64,000 bases of DNA from Hyaloperonospora brassicae (taxonomy: Eukaryota; Oomycota; Peronosporomycetes; Peronosporales; Peronosporaceae): contig CANTFL010000987.1 of assembly GCA_947650285.1 (NCBI GenBank), forward strand, positions 124,001 through 188,000, in the 5' to 3' direction. The notes under the pieces were generated by a model. The model had not been told where the DNA came from. It ran no database searches and saw nothing but the letters and a program-made list of their open reading frames with translations. The position numbers were made by a program, and so were the translations under genes. Positions within the stretch are counted from its first letter, which is position 1. Each line of letters begins with the position of its first letter. Positions 1-11,854 of this stretch are shown piece by piece.

Positions 1-3000
1 CAGCAAAATCACATATTAAAACATATTAGCGAGCAAATGATCACAAAAATTATCTACGTTACTAATTTATTGCCAAAAACGATCTACTTTGAGCTGCTAC
101 AAAGTTACATTAGCATTCTATTACAAAGTCACTGTATTATATAAAAAAATCAAATTGTGTGCCTATTCGTATAAGAACATGAAGCACCTAATCGAGATGT
201 TGAATTTTTCAATCATTTTATTTTTGATGATTTCCTATGTTTTCGTGTTCATTCCGTGCAAAAAAGGTATATTAGAATCACAATTCTTATATAATTGTAT
301 CGCTGATACAAAATAGTAGATATGCATTGTATGAGAACTAAACCGAAAAGAACAGCTAAGAAGTGGAAAAATGACTAATGGTCGAATCAACAACGCAAAA
401 GCCAACAGAGGAATCATTCGTGGCGACTGGTTATTGTGACGATGCTAGTCCTGCACGTTAGGTAGCTCAGTTAGCGCAACAACAGTGATTCTCTTCAAAT
501 AGATTGTGACGTTTGATGATGTTTGGCAATTTTAATAAAGCGATCGACGATACTCCATTACACTGATCGATCAGGCGATTGCAAGAGCCTACATCATACA
601 ACTGCAACTAGAGCAACACGAAATTGTTTTGATTGGATTTAACGAAGGACGTATACTCCGACACGTAAAAATGCTTATCAGCGGTCCTGCTGCGCAACTT
701 TAGTACACTTTATACAAATTCGTTCCGGGTAATAAGCTCAGAAGCAAGTCAAGAATTAAGCTTCTATTCCGTGTGAAGAGCACAATATATGTATGAACGT
801 GCCTTTGATAAATGTCAGCTTAGTGTTCGACGATGGAGGAACACCTTACACCGGTGTCGCAAGCCGGTCGGGATCACTTGAAGAACTCACCTTAAGTGCT
901 AGGCTAAGGCAAAACGTGTCATCGGCGATGAATCGAACCAAGTCTTTCATGAGACAACCTAAAAGGTACAATGAGGCTTTTCATAGGGCAAACTAGTTGA
1001 CATAAACGTCATGTTTTGTAAAAGATTGCGCGATATTTGTAGCGATAATTACCTGGCAATACAATACGGTATGGGTCCGTGTTTTTGTGGTCTACTAACT
1101 ATATTAATTGGTGTTATATCAGTACATTTAACAAAAACTGAGGCGTTTTAATCATTAAATTGATGCAAAATAGACTTCATTGTATACGAGAGCGAACCCT
1201 TGTAATTGTATGTAATGTAGATGCAACTTATCGCAAGTACTATAAACAGGACATTTAATTTCTGGGCTAGTTGACACTAAGACTATATGTTCTCCAAACA
1301 AGCCGGGTCATTGGGTTTTTGTCATTTAAACAAGAATATTTGATAGGAAGTCTACTATAGGTACTAGATGCCTTTTTGTGCTCAAGGAATCCTTAGGAAA
1401 GTATAAATATTAAACAAACCACACCTAAATGTGTGTGTGGTCAACCTATCTTTGATTCTATACCGGCTAACCATTTTTCAAGATGAATAAATCAACCACC
1501 TTTTCTGATAAACCAAGGTCACCTTTACTAAGAATTTAGAAGCGCTGTACGTAGAGTATGTACGTTGTTTATTGTATGACAGGCCCAGGCGTGTTATGCA
1601 CACGTCCCAGTGAATATTTGTAATACGAGCGTTCCTGCTAGAGCCTGGTCACGGCTCAATGTTATCATCTCTGCGATACATTTTGTGTTGTCGTTAATCA
1701 AAGAGGCCAATCCTCGTTCACTTATACAATAATCCAAATGAATCACCGAGAAGGAGGGGGTAACTCCTTACCCTACGAAGTCAATGATTATATGGACATT
1801 TAGCTTGCATGTACTGAACTGATACTGAGCAGGATGAAGGACACCTTCGTGCGTATAGTCATTTAAAACTGCATATTCTGCGAAATAATTGCTAGACCTA
1901 CAGTTTATGCGCATATTTTCGTCGCATAACACCACTGTACTATCGATTTTATACCTCGACCTTTGAAGTGGCTGTGCAAAACCTACTAACGGCAAATTCA
2001 ATTCTCAACCCTATAGACTTGGATAATCTGGATATACCCGAACACTACGCAATCAAGCCCTATGAGAGATCGAACGATTTTAAGTCTACTCCTATGGACC
2101 GGAGCAGGAAACTACCCCGGAGTTGTTTTATAAATATAGACAGCGGTACACTGAGGCACTAAAAGAACAAAGTAGTAAAGCGATCACCGTCAGCGTGACG
2201 ACAGAAACGCCTGTCACAGTGCCAAATGACCCGATAAACCTTAACGTAAACGTTTTATACTATATAGCGTAAACAATAAATGGTGTTTGACCTCGATACA
2301 TATATATGATACTTTGTAGGGATATAATGTCACGAGATTTTGATTAATTATTGTTTTAGGACCTTATCCGCAACGCGCACTGATTATGAAGGAGATTAGC
2401 AGATTCATGAACCTACCTCTGCTAAAAAAACAAAACATAAGCATGATTGGCGCGAGCTAGTGCATAACCTGGTCAGTGTTATATAAAATGAAATACCAGA
2501 CTAAATTAACTTTAAATAGGTCTCCATACATATCGAGTCTTCAGCGGCACACATCACCCAAAAAATTGGAGCGAAGACCTACATGTCTATCTTAAAATAC
2601 TCTGCTTACATTGTGTAGTGGTCTGTTAGGCCTTTCGCACGATTCTAAATTACTTCGAATGATGTCGATGTTGACCGGGTATGAATCATCGAGGGCGATC
2701 GTGCAAAATATTCACATTATCATAATTTTCGTTGAAGTGTCCTGTTGACTTGCCCTGGACTTATGATATCGCCGTATCAATTTTCGACTGTCGATACTTG
2801 CTACACTTGCGCTTCTATCTACTTACACGTCTAAAGTTATACTTGTATATAAGTGTTGTTAATTCAGATCGCAGCGATAGGGAAGTTGATACACCTTACG
2901 AGCTAAGCCAAAGAAACGAAGGTCTACCTTTCGTAAATACATGCGACTTTCGAATATCGTAAGGTCAATATATTTGGCCAGGAAAAAAAGGCTGCGTGTT

Positions 3001-4170
3001 ACTTCAGAGGCATGTGACGAATGTAAAATGTCAAACGACTTCAACACTTAACCTACGGTTATGACTATGTGCATGTTAGAATAATTCGAAACGTATCGTC
3101 GAATGCATGTCTCGTTTTGATGTGGTCCGCACCGAAAAAATCTCTGCTGCTATAGGTCTTTTATTTAGATCGAAAATTGCGAGATCAAATAATACGGAAT
3201 GCGGTGGCATTCGATACTGTCTCTATTGTTTACCATGACTGGACGATCTAGTTGCGAATCGAGGCCGGATTGCATAATTTAAAATAGCGACTAGGAGTTC
3301 AGGGCCGCGGGATACGGATCTTCGCTATCCACGATTGATTTATAACCACGATCCAGTCCATTGTGCTATCTTGGAAATCGTTTACCACGCGAAGTATTGT
3401 CCTTTTGATTGGACGTAGAGCTGACCCTTAAATCGAGGTTGGCCCGATCCATATATGTGGTTCACGCAAAATTTAGTTCCGCATCATATACTTCGTCAAT
3501 TTTATATTTTCATTAATTTGTCAGTTGTCTCATCGCTCTCTCAACAGCTGGCACAATGTTTCTTTCATAAATCTTGTCGTGCAAGCACAACAACATTAAA
3601 TTTTAGCGGAGTCCGCCGTTCGGTTATCTCAACACAGATTATAATCAAAATTTACCACAGACTCGTCGACAGAGGGTTCAGGATCTTCACACGAGCGTAT
3701 AATTCGTATATATCAATGCATGCAATGAAACCTGATTGACAAACGAAAAAGGAGGGTATGATTAGTATGTATGACTGGCCACAACTTAGACCTTGGAATT
3801 GAAGATGCAGTCTTAAAAGTTGACGTATCGCTAAAAATGTACCAAATTAATCGCATGACAGCCCTCATAATTCGGTATGACGCGCATGCATAAGTCGACG
3901 TCTTTGACAGCAAGCATGCCATACGACATGAATTGTCCTAGGTCTTGTGGTCCTAATGAACTTGCCGATTATGAGTCACGCAATTCCGATCAATCCTTCT
4001 CTTTCTCTTTTTAGTTTTGTGTATCTTTGGGATACGTATTAGGACCTCGTCTATTATCAACTCAGCTAAGATTTCGATCTTCCTCGATCTGATCACTAGT
4101 CACCAGTTCGGACAAAGGTCCGAGCTCGCATTTTACAGAAATACCTTATAGCTCTTCGTGATGTGCAAAT
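1..4170. other. AT-rich region without a convincing gene
   Basis: All open frames here are below 100 codons, overlap on both strands, and show no recognisable domain. Positions 1968-2162 (+) read like a short fragment of former coding sequence (a run of ordinary codons, DIPEHYAIKPYERSNDF), but no flanking frame extends it. I see no tRNA, LTR or terminal repeat. The base composition is clearly more AT-rich than the gene islands starting near 12300. The region is best read as decayed repeat or intergenic DNA. Confidence 0.6.
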
Positions 4171-4478
4171 TGTTAGAGCGTAGTAGTGCACTTGGTGCAA
4201 AGTAGGCGGGAGTAAAAGTGAAATATATTGAGTGTTTAGCATGACCTTCCTCAACACTAAGATATGTATGACCAGACAAAACGAAACTGCAACTTGACCA
4301 TAACCAGTCACATATGACGTCCGTCTCTCGCAGTCCCAAGTGTCAACCTGTCATATGGCGACCGTCTCTCGTGGTCCCATGTGTCGCCCTGTCACATGGC
4401 AACCAGCCAATCAGGTGACACCGTACCATGGTATAGTACTTGAACCTAGAAACCTGTCAAATACGATAGTTTCTAACA
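4171..4478 (-). repeat. Copia 3' LTR
   Basis: This is a 308-bp long terminal repeat matching 9003-9310 at all but about seven positions. It starts TGTTAGAG and ends TTCTAACA. It contains two head-to-tail copies of a 41-bp unit (4311-4351 and 4352-4392) followed by the start of a third. Confidence 0.95.
4311..4392. repeat. 41-bp tandem duplication inside the LTR
   Basis: Two adjacent 41-bp units share CGTCTCTCG, GTCCCA-like and GTGTC...CCTGT blocks. The next bases (CACATGGC) begin a third unit. The same arrangement is present in the other LTR, so the duplication predates this insertion. Confidence 0.8.
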
Positions 4479-4529
4479 CTCCTCCTCGGTGTTAGCCTGT
4501 TTAGCCATCAACTTGAGCATGGCTCTCAA

Positions 4530-5480
4530 CTATTCCATCCTGGGTGCCGGCAACGACTTCGTCAGTATGTCGGCCACCATGTCTTCTGACCGCACGAATC
4601 GAGGCACCACAGTCCCTTCCTGGGTGTGATGACAAATGAACTTGAAACGTATGTCTACGTGCTTCGCGCTCGAGGTACTTTTCTCTGATTCGAGATGTTT
4701 GATCGCCTCTTGATTGTCGATCCACATCGGCATCGGCTCACGCACTTGTAGCTTCAGCTCGCATAGCAGTTCCTTCGTGCCAAGCAACTCCAGGCCAGCT
4801 TGCGAGGCAGAGATAAACTCGGCTTCCATCGCGCTCAACGATACGCCTGATTGATTCTTGCACAGCCACAGAATAAAAGCACCATTCACAGTCAGTACAC
4901 ATCCCGATATTGACTTACGATCGGCCTTATCCGCAGCGAAGTCATCGTCGCTCCAGCATTCGACCCGAATATCTTTTGATGTAAGCCCATCATCGTCCAA
5001 GTGTAGCTTCAAATTCTTGGACATCTTTAGATATCGCATGAGGCGCTTCGCGGTCTTCCAATCTCGGAGAGTCGGCTTGTGCGTTCTCCTTGTCGCCTTG
5101 TGCACGGCAAAGCAGATGTCTGGACGCGTGCATCTCGCTATCCATTGAAGACTACCCACCAGTGACTGAAATGACTTCATGCTCGGGTCGCCTTTCGTTT
5201 CTTGTGCTGGTAAGTACTCAGCGTCGTCTTCGGCGTCCATGTTGCACTCGTCTCCGATAGGTGTGCGTACCCCGTTCGACGACTCCATACCGAAGTTTCT
5301 CAACAGCAAATCGATTGTCGGTTCTTGGTCCAGGAAGTAGCCACTTGAACCGTCAAGTTCAATCCGTAGTCCAAGCAATTTGTTCTCAATTCCCAGATCC
5401 TTGATGGATAGAGAGGCCATGTCCTTGAAAAATTCGTCGACAGCACTTTGTCTAGTGCCTGTGACCAACAGGTCGTCCAC
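4530..5480 (-). pseudogene. pol: Copia RT C-terminal part and RNase H
   Basis: This frame holds the rest of the RT and the RNase H. The active site reads VDDLLVTG, but the codon that should encode the leading tyrosine of YVDD is TAA (5481-5483), so the catalytic motif itself is interrupted. Downstream are SLVGSLQWIARCTRPDI and the RNase H motifs CWSDDDFAADKADRKSISG and SAMEAEFISAS. The end KHVDIRFKFI...MVADILTK is typical of the Copia C-terminus. Confidence 0.9.
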
Positions 5481-5591
5481 TTAAACACCAACTACCGTGC
5501 ATATCTTGCCCTTGTACTTGAAATACAAGCACATGTCCGTGGTACATTGCTGATACCCACTTTATCGCAGCTTGTAGTCAAATAATTTGCT

Positions 5592-6116
5592 TTATTGTCG
5601 TCCAGCTTGTTTTAGTCCGTACAGCGATTTCTTCAGCAACAATGCTAGGTCGTTCGGGGTCTTCACATTCAGGTCCTTCATCTCTTTTTCCTTCACTGCC
5701 ATCCCCTTCGGCACATTCATGTAAATGTCCAGGTGCTCCTCCTTTTTAGCCTTGACGTACGCATTTGGTACATCACCATGACGAGCTGGCACGTTCCAGC
5801 GTCTCGAGAGTACCAGGATCAGCTTTACCGTGCCCAGATCCATTACCGCTGCGAACGTGACAGTATAGTCTACTCCGAACACTTGTTCGTTTCCGCAGAC
5901 GACCAGTCGAGCCTTGTATCGCTCGATGTCCCCGTTTGCGTCGGTCTTCGTCTTGTAGACCCACTTGTTGTGCAGGACATGTGCACCCTTAGGCGGCACT
6001 ACAACCGTCCAAACATCGTTTGACTTCAAAGCACCCAGCTCTTCGTTCATAGCGACTTGCCACTGTTCACGGTGATCACTGTTGATGGCTTCGCCATAGT
6101 GCTTCGGGTCTTGCAC
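5592..6116 (-). pseudogene. pol: Copia reverse transcriptase, N-terminal part
   Basis: This matches the RVT_2 family of Copia elements. It has WQVAMNEELGAL, NKWVYKTKTDANGDIERYKA, and the block ending SLYGLKQAGRQ, which in intact elements precedes the polymerase active site. It stops with TAA at 5592-5594. The same frame carries another TAA at 5562-5564 and a third at 5481-5483 before the active-site motif. Confidence 0.88.
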
Positions 6117-6171
6117 AATGACTGCATTTACGACGTCGTGCCGGTCAACAGGTTGTTCGGTTGAGGCTTTT

Positions 6172-7005
6172 TCAATCTCTCGCTTGCTCGTGGACCTTGT
6201 ACGATGTTGATCCCTCGTCCAAACCGACCTTCGTCCTTTTTAATTCCTTGCAAGTCGTTTCTTGACGTTTCGTTGTCGTATAGTGTCCGTACGACAGTCC
6301 AAACGTGACTCCTCCTGACGGTCGGTTCCGTTCAGGTCGGGTCCGAGTTCCGCGTTTCGAACATCCTTTTGGAGCTTCGTTGTTCCGAACGTGTTGCGTC
6401 ACTGCAACTACCTTGTCCTTGGGGATGTACACCTTGTATCCCTTCGTCTCAGCACCCTTTCCAATGATGATGCCTGCTTTACCACGTTCTACGAGTGATT
6501 TATTCTTGGCGTCGACATGCACGGTGCATGTCGATCCGAAAGCGACGATGTCGTTAAGCGCAGGCACCTTGTTCGTAAGAATCTCCATTGGAGACGCTCC
6601 TCGTAGGTTGGCCTTGGTCCTACTTCGATTCAGTATGTATGACGCGTACTCGGCAGCGTCACCCCAGAATGTCTTAGGTAAGTTTGAAGCGAACAGCATG
6701 CTTCGAAGCATATTCATGATGGTTCGATGCATCCGCTCAGCCTTGCCATTACTGGCTTGGTTTCGAGCCTCGCTCACTTGACGCGACACACCAGTTGTCG
6801 AGCAAAATCCATCCAGGGTCTTGTATTCACCTCCCCCGTCCGTGCGCAGTACGTGGGCCTTGCAGTTGAACTCGCGCTCGAAGCTCACCCAGAAGTGCTT
6901 GAACTTGAGGGCGGCAGCATCCTTGGTCTTGGCCAAAAAAAATGCGACAATAATTCGATCTGTGGTCGATGAAGTTGACCAAATAGCGATTCCCCAAGCG
7001 ATCAC
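6172..7005 (-). pseudogene. pol: Copia integrase core, shifted frame
   Basis: This frame continues the integrase. It contains FLAKTKDAAALKFKHFW, the second catalytic aspartate in LRTDGGGEY, and the third catalytic residue in NGKAERMHRT, so the DDE triad is preserved across the two frames. The tail toward 6172 is the variable region between integrase and RT. The frame ends at a stop at 6172-6174, and the RT begins in yet another frame, so a second frameshift lies near 6120-6300. Confidence 0.88.
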
Positions 7006-8998
7006 GCGGGGTCATCGGACCTTTGAGGTCGGAGCCAATCACTCCTCCTATCACGTCGATAGGGAAGTTGGCCCCCGTATCCTTCCCTGACTGTGTCACC
7101 TTGCTCTGTTTTCCTTGAGCACAAGCCATGCACTTCGCACGTTTCGTATCCGTCAGCCTTATGCCCGAGCCCGGGTCTTTGGCCATCTTGACAATAGTTT
7201 CAACACATAGGTGCCCCAGTCGGCGATGAAATTGCATCAAGGTACCACACTGAACATCCGAATTGGATTCATATTCAGGTGAATTGAGAACAGCCATCAT
7301 CCCCTCTTGTGGTCTGTCAATAATGCCCATCCTGTGGTGTTGCACTGCAATGACCAGTAAGTTGTTACACCGCTCCACATCCATGACTGGGACACCACCA
7401 ATTCCTGAGGTCAACACGCGCTTTCCTCCCCGGTACTCCAGTACGCAACCCTTAGCTTCAAGCTTTCCATAGGAGAGTATGTTCCTCTTAAGGTTTTCAG
7501 CGTATTGTACATCGAGGAGCGTCACCGAATTTATCACTCCGAATGCGAGGACTTTAATCTCAAAAGTGCCTTGATGGGTGATCCGCAGCACACTTCCATC
7601 GGAGGCTGCGGTCAGACATTCCCTTTGGCAAGGAGTAGGGTTGATGAGGAGGCTGAGATCGTTAACCAAATGACGGCTAGATCCAGTGTCGAGTATCCAC
7701 TGACTCTCATGTATACCCGTTCTGCCGTCAATTGTGAAAACGAAGTTTGCTCTCGGGTCCTTCTTCTTCCTTTGCTGAGGACACATCACCCTGATATGTC
7801 CTACTTCTCCGCACAGGTAACATGATCGATTGTCACTTCGCTCTTGGCTCTTGTGTTTGAGCTTCGCCTTCACATCTTTTGGAGCTTCCACGACGTTGAC
7901 GACGTCCCGTCCGAGGTTCTTGGCGTGCGTGTCCACCTCAGTAGACTGAGCAAATTGCGCCAATTTCTCAGCTTGACGCAGATGGTCCACTCGGTGAATG
8001 TTTAACCTGGACAACATTGTCGTGAGCATCTGCGGATCGGCACAGTGTACAATGTTGTCCAGCACCAAGCTGTCTGCACCGCCGCAGGCATCGCTGACAG
8101 CTGTGAGGTACAAAAAATGGTATGTCCAGCTTCTGTGCGATGCCTTCGATGACGTGAAGAGCTTCATGCTTTGCGCCGGCGATATCTTGGTGCTAAAGGT
8201 CTGCAACAATCGTTGCATTGCATGCTCCAAGGTTTGGCTTTCGCGCCACCAAGTCTCGACCTGCCGACGGTAGTACGTCTGCGCCTTGCCTGCCAGTTGT
8301 TGTCCAAGGACATCAACCTTGATGTCCTCCGGCCATCCAAAGCCGCACGCGCGCTCCGCGAAACCAATTTGGCGGACAAATTCCTTGCCCCATTTAAGGA
8401 ACCCGCTACCCAGACCATGGTAGAGTTCCTTGCCGTCAAAAGGTTGAATCGCGAGTTTCTGATGACGTGCGTCCGGCATCCTTGCATCTTGCTGCCCAGG
8501 GTGTACATACATCCCGTTCGGCATACCCAGACCAGGGTGATATCCCGCAGGCATCTCTTGCCTAGGTTGTGCTGGTCCTGGTGTCGGACCCATGTTGACG
8601 TCCGCCACGACCGGGTTCACTGGTCGTTCGTCACCATATACTTGCATGTGATGTCTTGCCCCGAAATATGTCGCTGGCGACACATACGGGGACCTTTTGG
8701 GAGGAGGGGCGTGCTCCAAAGCCTGGAGGGTCATTCCCTCTCCTAATCCCAGGGCCGAGCCAAAAACTGACTCTGAAGACCCCTGCCGGTCCTTGCCACC
8801 TTGCTTGTTATGGGAGACCTCCATCCGATTCATCCGTTCGGATAGGTCCCCGAGCACGGCTAGCACTTGGTCCATCTCCCCTCTGGGCGCTGCCGACTTT
8901 TCTTCCAGGTGGCCGTCGGTAGCCGTTTTGGAAACACCGACGATCACAGCAGGTGCAGCTTGATCGGCCGCACCCGCAACGCGCTTAGTTGGGCTCAT
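6827..8998 (-). pseudogene. gag-pol: Copia Gag-protease-integrase N-terminal part
   Basis: The open frame starts with an ATG a few bases inside the LTR. It encodes Gag (with a QPFDGKELYHGLGSGFLKWG-like capsid region), then a CCHC zinc knuckle CYLCGEVGHIRVMC, the aspartic protease motif WILDTGSSRHLV, and the GAG pre-integrase zinc region (HRRLGH followed by KCMACAQGK). The first integrase acidic block DLKGPMTP follows. The frame then runs out: just after RSNYCRIF it passes through a run of eight A/T (6935-6942) and continues as unrelated residues to a stop. The rest of the integrase is found one base out of phase in the neighbouring frame. This could be a real mutation, a sequencing error in the homopolymer, or (least likely) a recoding site. 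Confidence 0.9.
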
Positions 8999-9002
8999 AA
9001 CA

Positions 9003-9310
9003 TGTTAGAGCGTAGTAGTGCACTTGGTGCAAAGTAGGTGGAAGTAAAAGTGAAATATATTGAGTGTTTAGCATGACCTTCCTCAACACTACGATATGTA
9101 TGACCAGACAAAACGAAACTGCAATTTGACCATAACCAGTCACATATGACGTCCGTCTCTCGCAGTCCCATGTGTCAACCTGTCACATGGCGACCGTCTC
9201 TCGTGGCCCCATGTGTCGCCCTGTCACATGGCAACCAGCCAATCAGGTGACACCGTACCATGGTATAGTACTTGAACCTAGAAACCTGTCAAATACGATA
9301 GTTTCTAACA
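9003..9310 (-). repeat. Copia 5' LTR
   Basis: This is the upstream LTR of the minus-strand element. Directly inside it (9002 leftward, minus strand) the sequence TGTTATGAGCCC resembles the TGGTATCAGAGC primer-binding site that many Copia elements use with initiator tRNA-Met. The Gag start codon lies inside this stretch, only a few bases from the LTR. Confidence 0.93.
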
Positions 9311-9677
9311 CGAATAGACATCGTCACGTCACGTAGTTACGTCAATCCACTACATAGGTACAGCTTCTAAACATGCGTTAGATTACATGGCATCGATTTA
9401 GGCATATGCCTCACATTTTATGACACGTGTGAGACCCACCGGGATCTACTTAAACAGTGCCTTGTTTGCAATATTAGTACTATCATGTTTTTGGTACTGG
9501 CTGTCTGTCGTCTTCTGGATATTCTTGACCCAAAGGATAGTGACGATCTATTTCGATTGTAAGGACCGCTGTGTGACCGATTCGATCTCGTTTACCTATA
9601 CTTGCACAACTGTCTACTACGTATAATTGGTGTTGCCAAGATTTTGATGTCTCCGTCCATTGAGGCTATATGTTATT

Positions 9678-9704
9678 AGAGATAGAGCAATGTGCTCTAT
9701 CTCT
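9678..9704. repeat. Perfect 12-bp inverted repeat (hairpin)
   Basis: AGAGATAGAGCA (9678-9689) is followed by a 3-base loop ATG and its exact complement TGCTCTATCTCT (9693-9704). It could be a transcription terminator-like or recombination structure, or the remnant of a palindromic mobile-element end. Nothing nearby assigns it. Confidence 0.7.
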
Positions 9705-10829
9705 TAAACCACATAACTTCTGCTGTAATGATTTCCTCGGTGCTCTTTTTAACTGACTTCCGCTTTTGTACAGCACAACATGCATCAAACTAATACGAAA
9801 GTACACTTGATGCACTCTCTCACATCTGTCGATCAAGGGCGTGCTGTACATGCCCGATTGCTCGAATAAAACAGTAATGCACGTCCGATTACTTTCAGAA
9901 GTTTGGCAATCTATTCTACCGGTAGTAGTACTATTTAGTTCAATATGAGCACAGCAAAAACGATTGAACAAGCGTGTTACAACGCAGAGCTTGGGAGGTA
10001 GATGATCTGGCAACGCTATTGTGCAGCCGCTCATACTCTGACATGCATCGATCGAATTTTACGATGGGTTTGCAAAGCTACAGTGTGGCTTTGCGCGCTT
10101 TTTGCGGCCAATCGCTTGTCATGGTGCTATTCTTCTTCGTGTTATTGGTCTAAACGCACTGTGTTTCGTCGACTCGATCTGTATCCGATACCCCCTTGTT
10201 GTAGATGCGCAGCGCTTAATGCTTGAAGCCCGTCCATACGCTTCAAAATGATCTCGATAGAGGGAGTGTTTTTACATCGCTGATGCGTCGACAACCCGAA
10301 GATATCCGCTGGACCTGATCACGTGTGTGCAGCAATTTTTCACCCATAAAAGTGCAGCGCGAAGGATGGAAAAGGCAGTGGCTGCGTCTATCCAGCGCAG
10401 CCGCGACCTTCAAGTTTCGCAGACTGCTCGGTCCACGTCGTGTTGTCGTTCGCAGAGGAGGTGCTCAAAAATCCACCGACCCGACGACGGTTTGATTGCG
10501 TGGCTACTTTCCCGATGTCGAACACGATACGAAACATGATGTGTACAGATCGCGTCGGCCATACGTTCTCTTTGCTTTTCACAGAGCTGCGTTTGCAAGC
10601 CGTCAAGTGCCGCATAGTCTGCGATTGAACACGCTGCTGGAACCCGAGCATACAGTGGATCATTAGTGGCGCTAGCCATCAGCGCTAAGAACCTGACGAG
10701 ATGCACAGACAGTGACGAAAGCAGTATGTATGTGTGAGCCTACAGCCATCTTTGCGTGTACTGTAGGTAGGGCATGAAATTAGCATGTTGTAAAGACGTT
10801 GAAAGGGTCCAGTGGTAGATCTACCGGGA

Positions 10830-11854
10830 TGCTTCCTAACGCCGTAAAAGCTTCGGACGATAGTCGACGCAGGGATGTAGCAGAGTACGTAGCGCTCAAG
10901 ACCCGCATGATTTATGCTGTTTACGTCCGATACGCTCGAAGCAGCTAAGCTTCACTCCAACACGTCCACAGCAACACAGCGCTCAGTGAAGCCGGCGAGG
11001 CAGCGCCACTTCCAAGTAGACGCTGCATTCGGCTAACGCGCTGGCTTTCAGATCGTGCAAGATGACGGCTTTGTGATGGTAGAAACGAGTGGCTCTAATA
11101 CTTGTAGCATTGATGTTTCGATTCCTCGCTCAGGTTCGAAGCTACAAGATCGGCCGCTTACAGGAACGGCTCTCCTGTAGACCCATCCGAATTTGCCACG
11201 ATGTGTGGTCACATTATTGCGGCACTACGAGTTCGATGCAGTGCACTCACTGCCTTGCTCGTTCTCGACGCAAAGAATCGTTGAAAGTCTGCGAGCTTCG
11301 AGCTGACACCGACATCGTTTGCAATGAATGGATCGTGAGCTTCTACCGCTCGATCCCAGCAACGCAAACGCAGCATTTTTGCACTCGAAGCGCTCGCTCA
11401 GCCCGAACTTTGTTAAATTTTCGGTGACGGGAAACCATCACAGCCGGTGACTGGCACGCAATGAATGTGCAAGCGATCGTTGGTCCACAATCGTAACGCG
11501 GAAGCCGCTCTGCTCGTCGATTTGTTGTGTCTGCTTACGATGCATCACTACTATCCTTCGATGATTTGGGACTTGCACACATCAAAGACGTCATACTCGT
11601 CGCTTGCGCACGCGCAAGTGATTGAACAGGTCTGTGCGAGTACATTGCCAACGATCGCGTCGTGTTGGAACGATGTAACCTTTTTGTTAAGGACACAACA
11701 ACGTCTACTGCAACGGCTACACGAGCCAGTAGGGTCGCCTCAACATCCAGACAAGTTAGTCGTTCGAACAACTACGTACGTTTTTGATGATGGCGCCTTG
11801 CAAATCTCGGCCGTCGGTAACGTGTCTGACGGAGACCAAGTGGTGGTGTTGTAA
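10830..11854 (+). pseudogene. Frameshifted relic of an unidentified plus-strand gene
   Basis: Coding-like segments follow each other on the plus strand in changing frames, separated by stops. They include AVKASDDSRRRDVAEYVAL (about 10840), QIVQDDGFVMVETSGSNTC (about 11057), FATMCGHIIAALRVRCSALT (about 11195), and an open frame at 11465-11854 ending NVSDGDQVVVL. The segments have normal amino-acid composition and would make one protein if several indels were ignored. I do not recognise the family. It could also be a real gene with several short introns. Confidence 0.3.

Larger units (their letters stand above)
4171..9310 (-). mobile_element. Ty1/Copia LTR retrotransposon, degenerate
   Basis: A complete-length element of 5.1 kb is bounded by two 308-bp LTRs that both begin TG and end CA within the inverted ends TGTTAGA/TCTAACA. 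Read on the minus strand, the domain order is Gag with CCHC zinc knuckle, aspartic protease, pre-integrase HHCC region, integrase, reverse transcriptase and RNase H. This order (integrase before RT) defines the Copia superfamily. A purine-rich tract (GAGGAGGAG, 4479-4489 complemented) precedes the 3' LTR. The flanks CAAAT (4166-4170) and CGAAT (9311-9315) could be a 5-bp target duplication with one mismatch. By my count the LTRs differ at 7 positions in 308, so the insertion is fairly young, but the coding part carries frameshifts and stops and is not autonomous. Confidence 0.95.

Noticed and set aside
455..530. tRNA-like A box (GTAGCTCAGTTAGCGCA)
   Set aside because: The D-arm-like string is there, but no acceptor stem, anticodon arm or B box can be paired around it.
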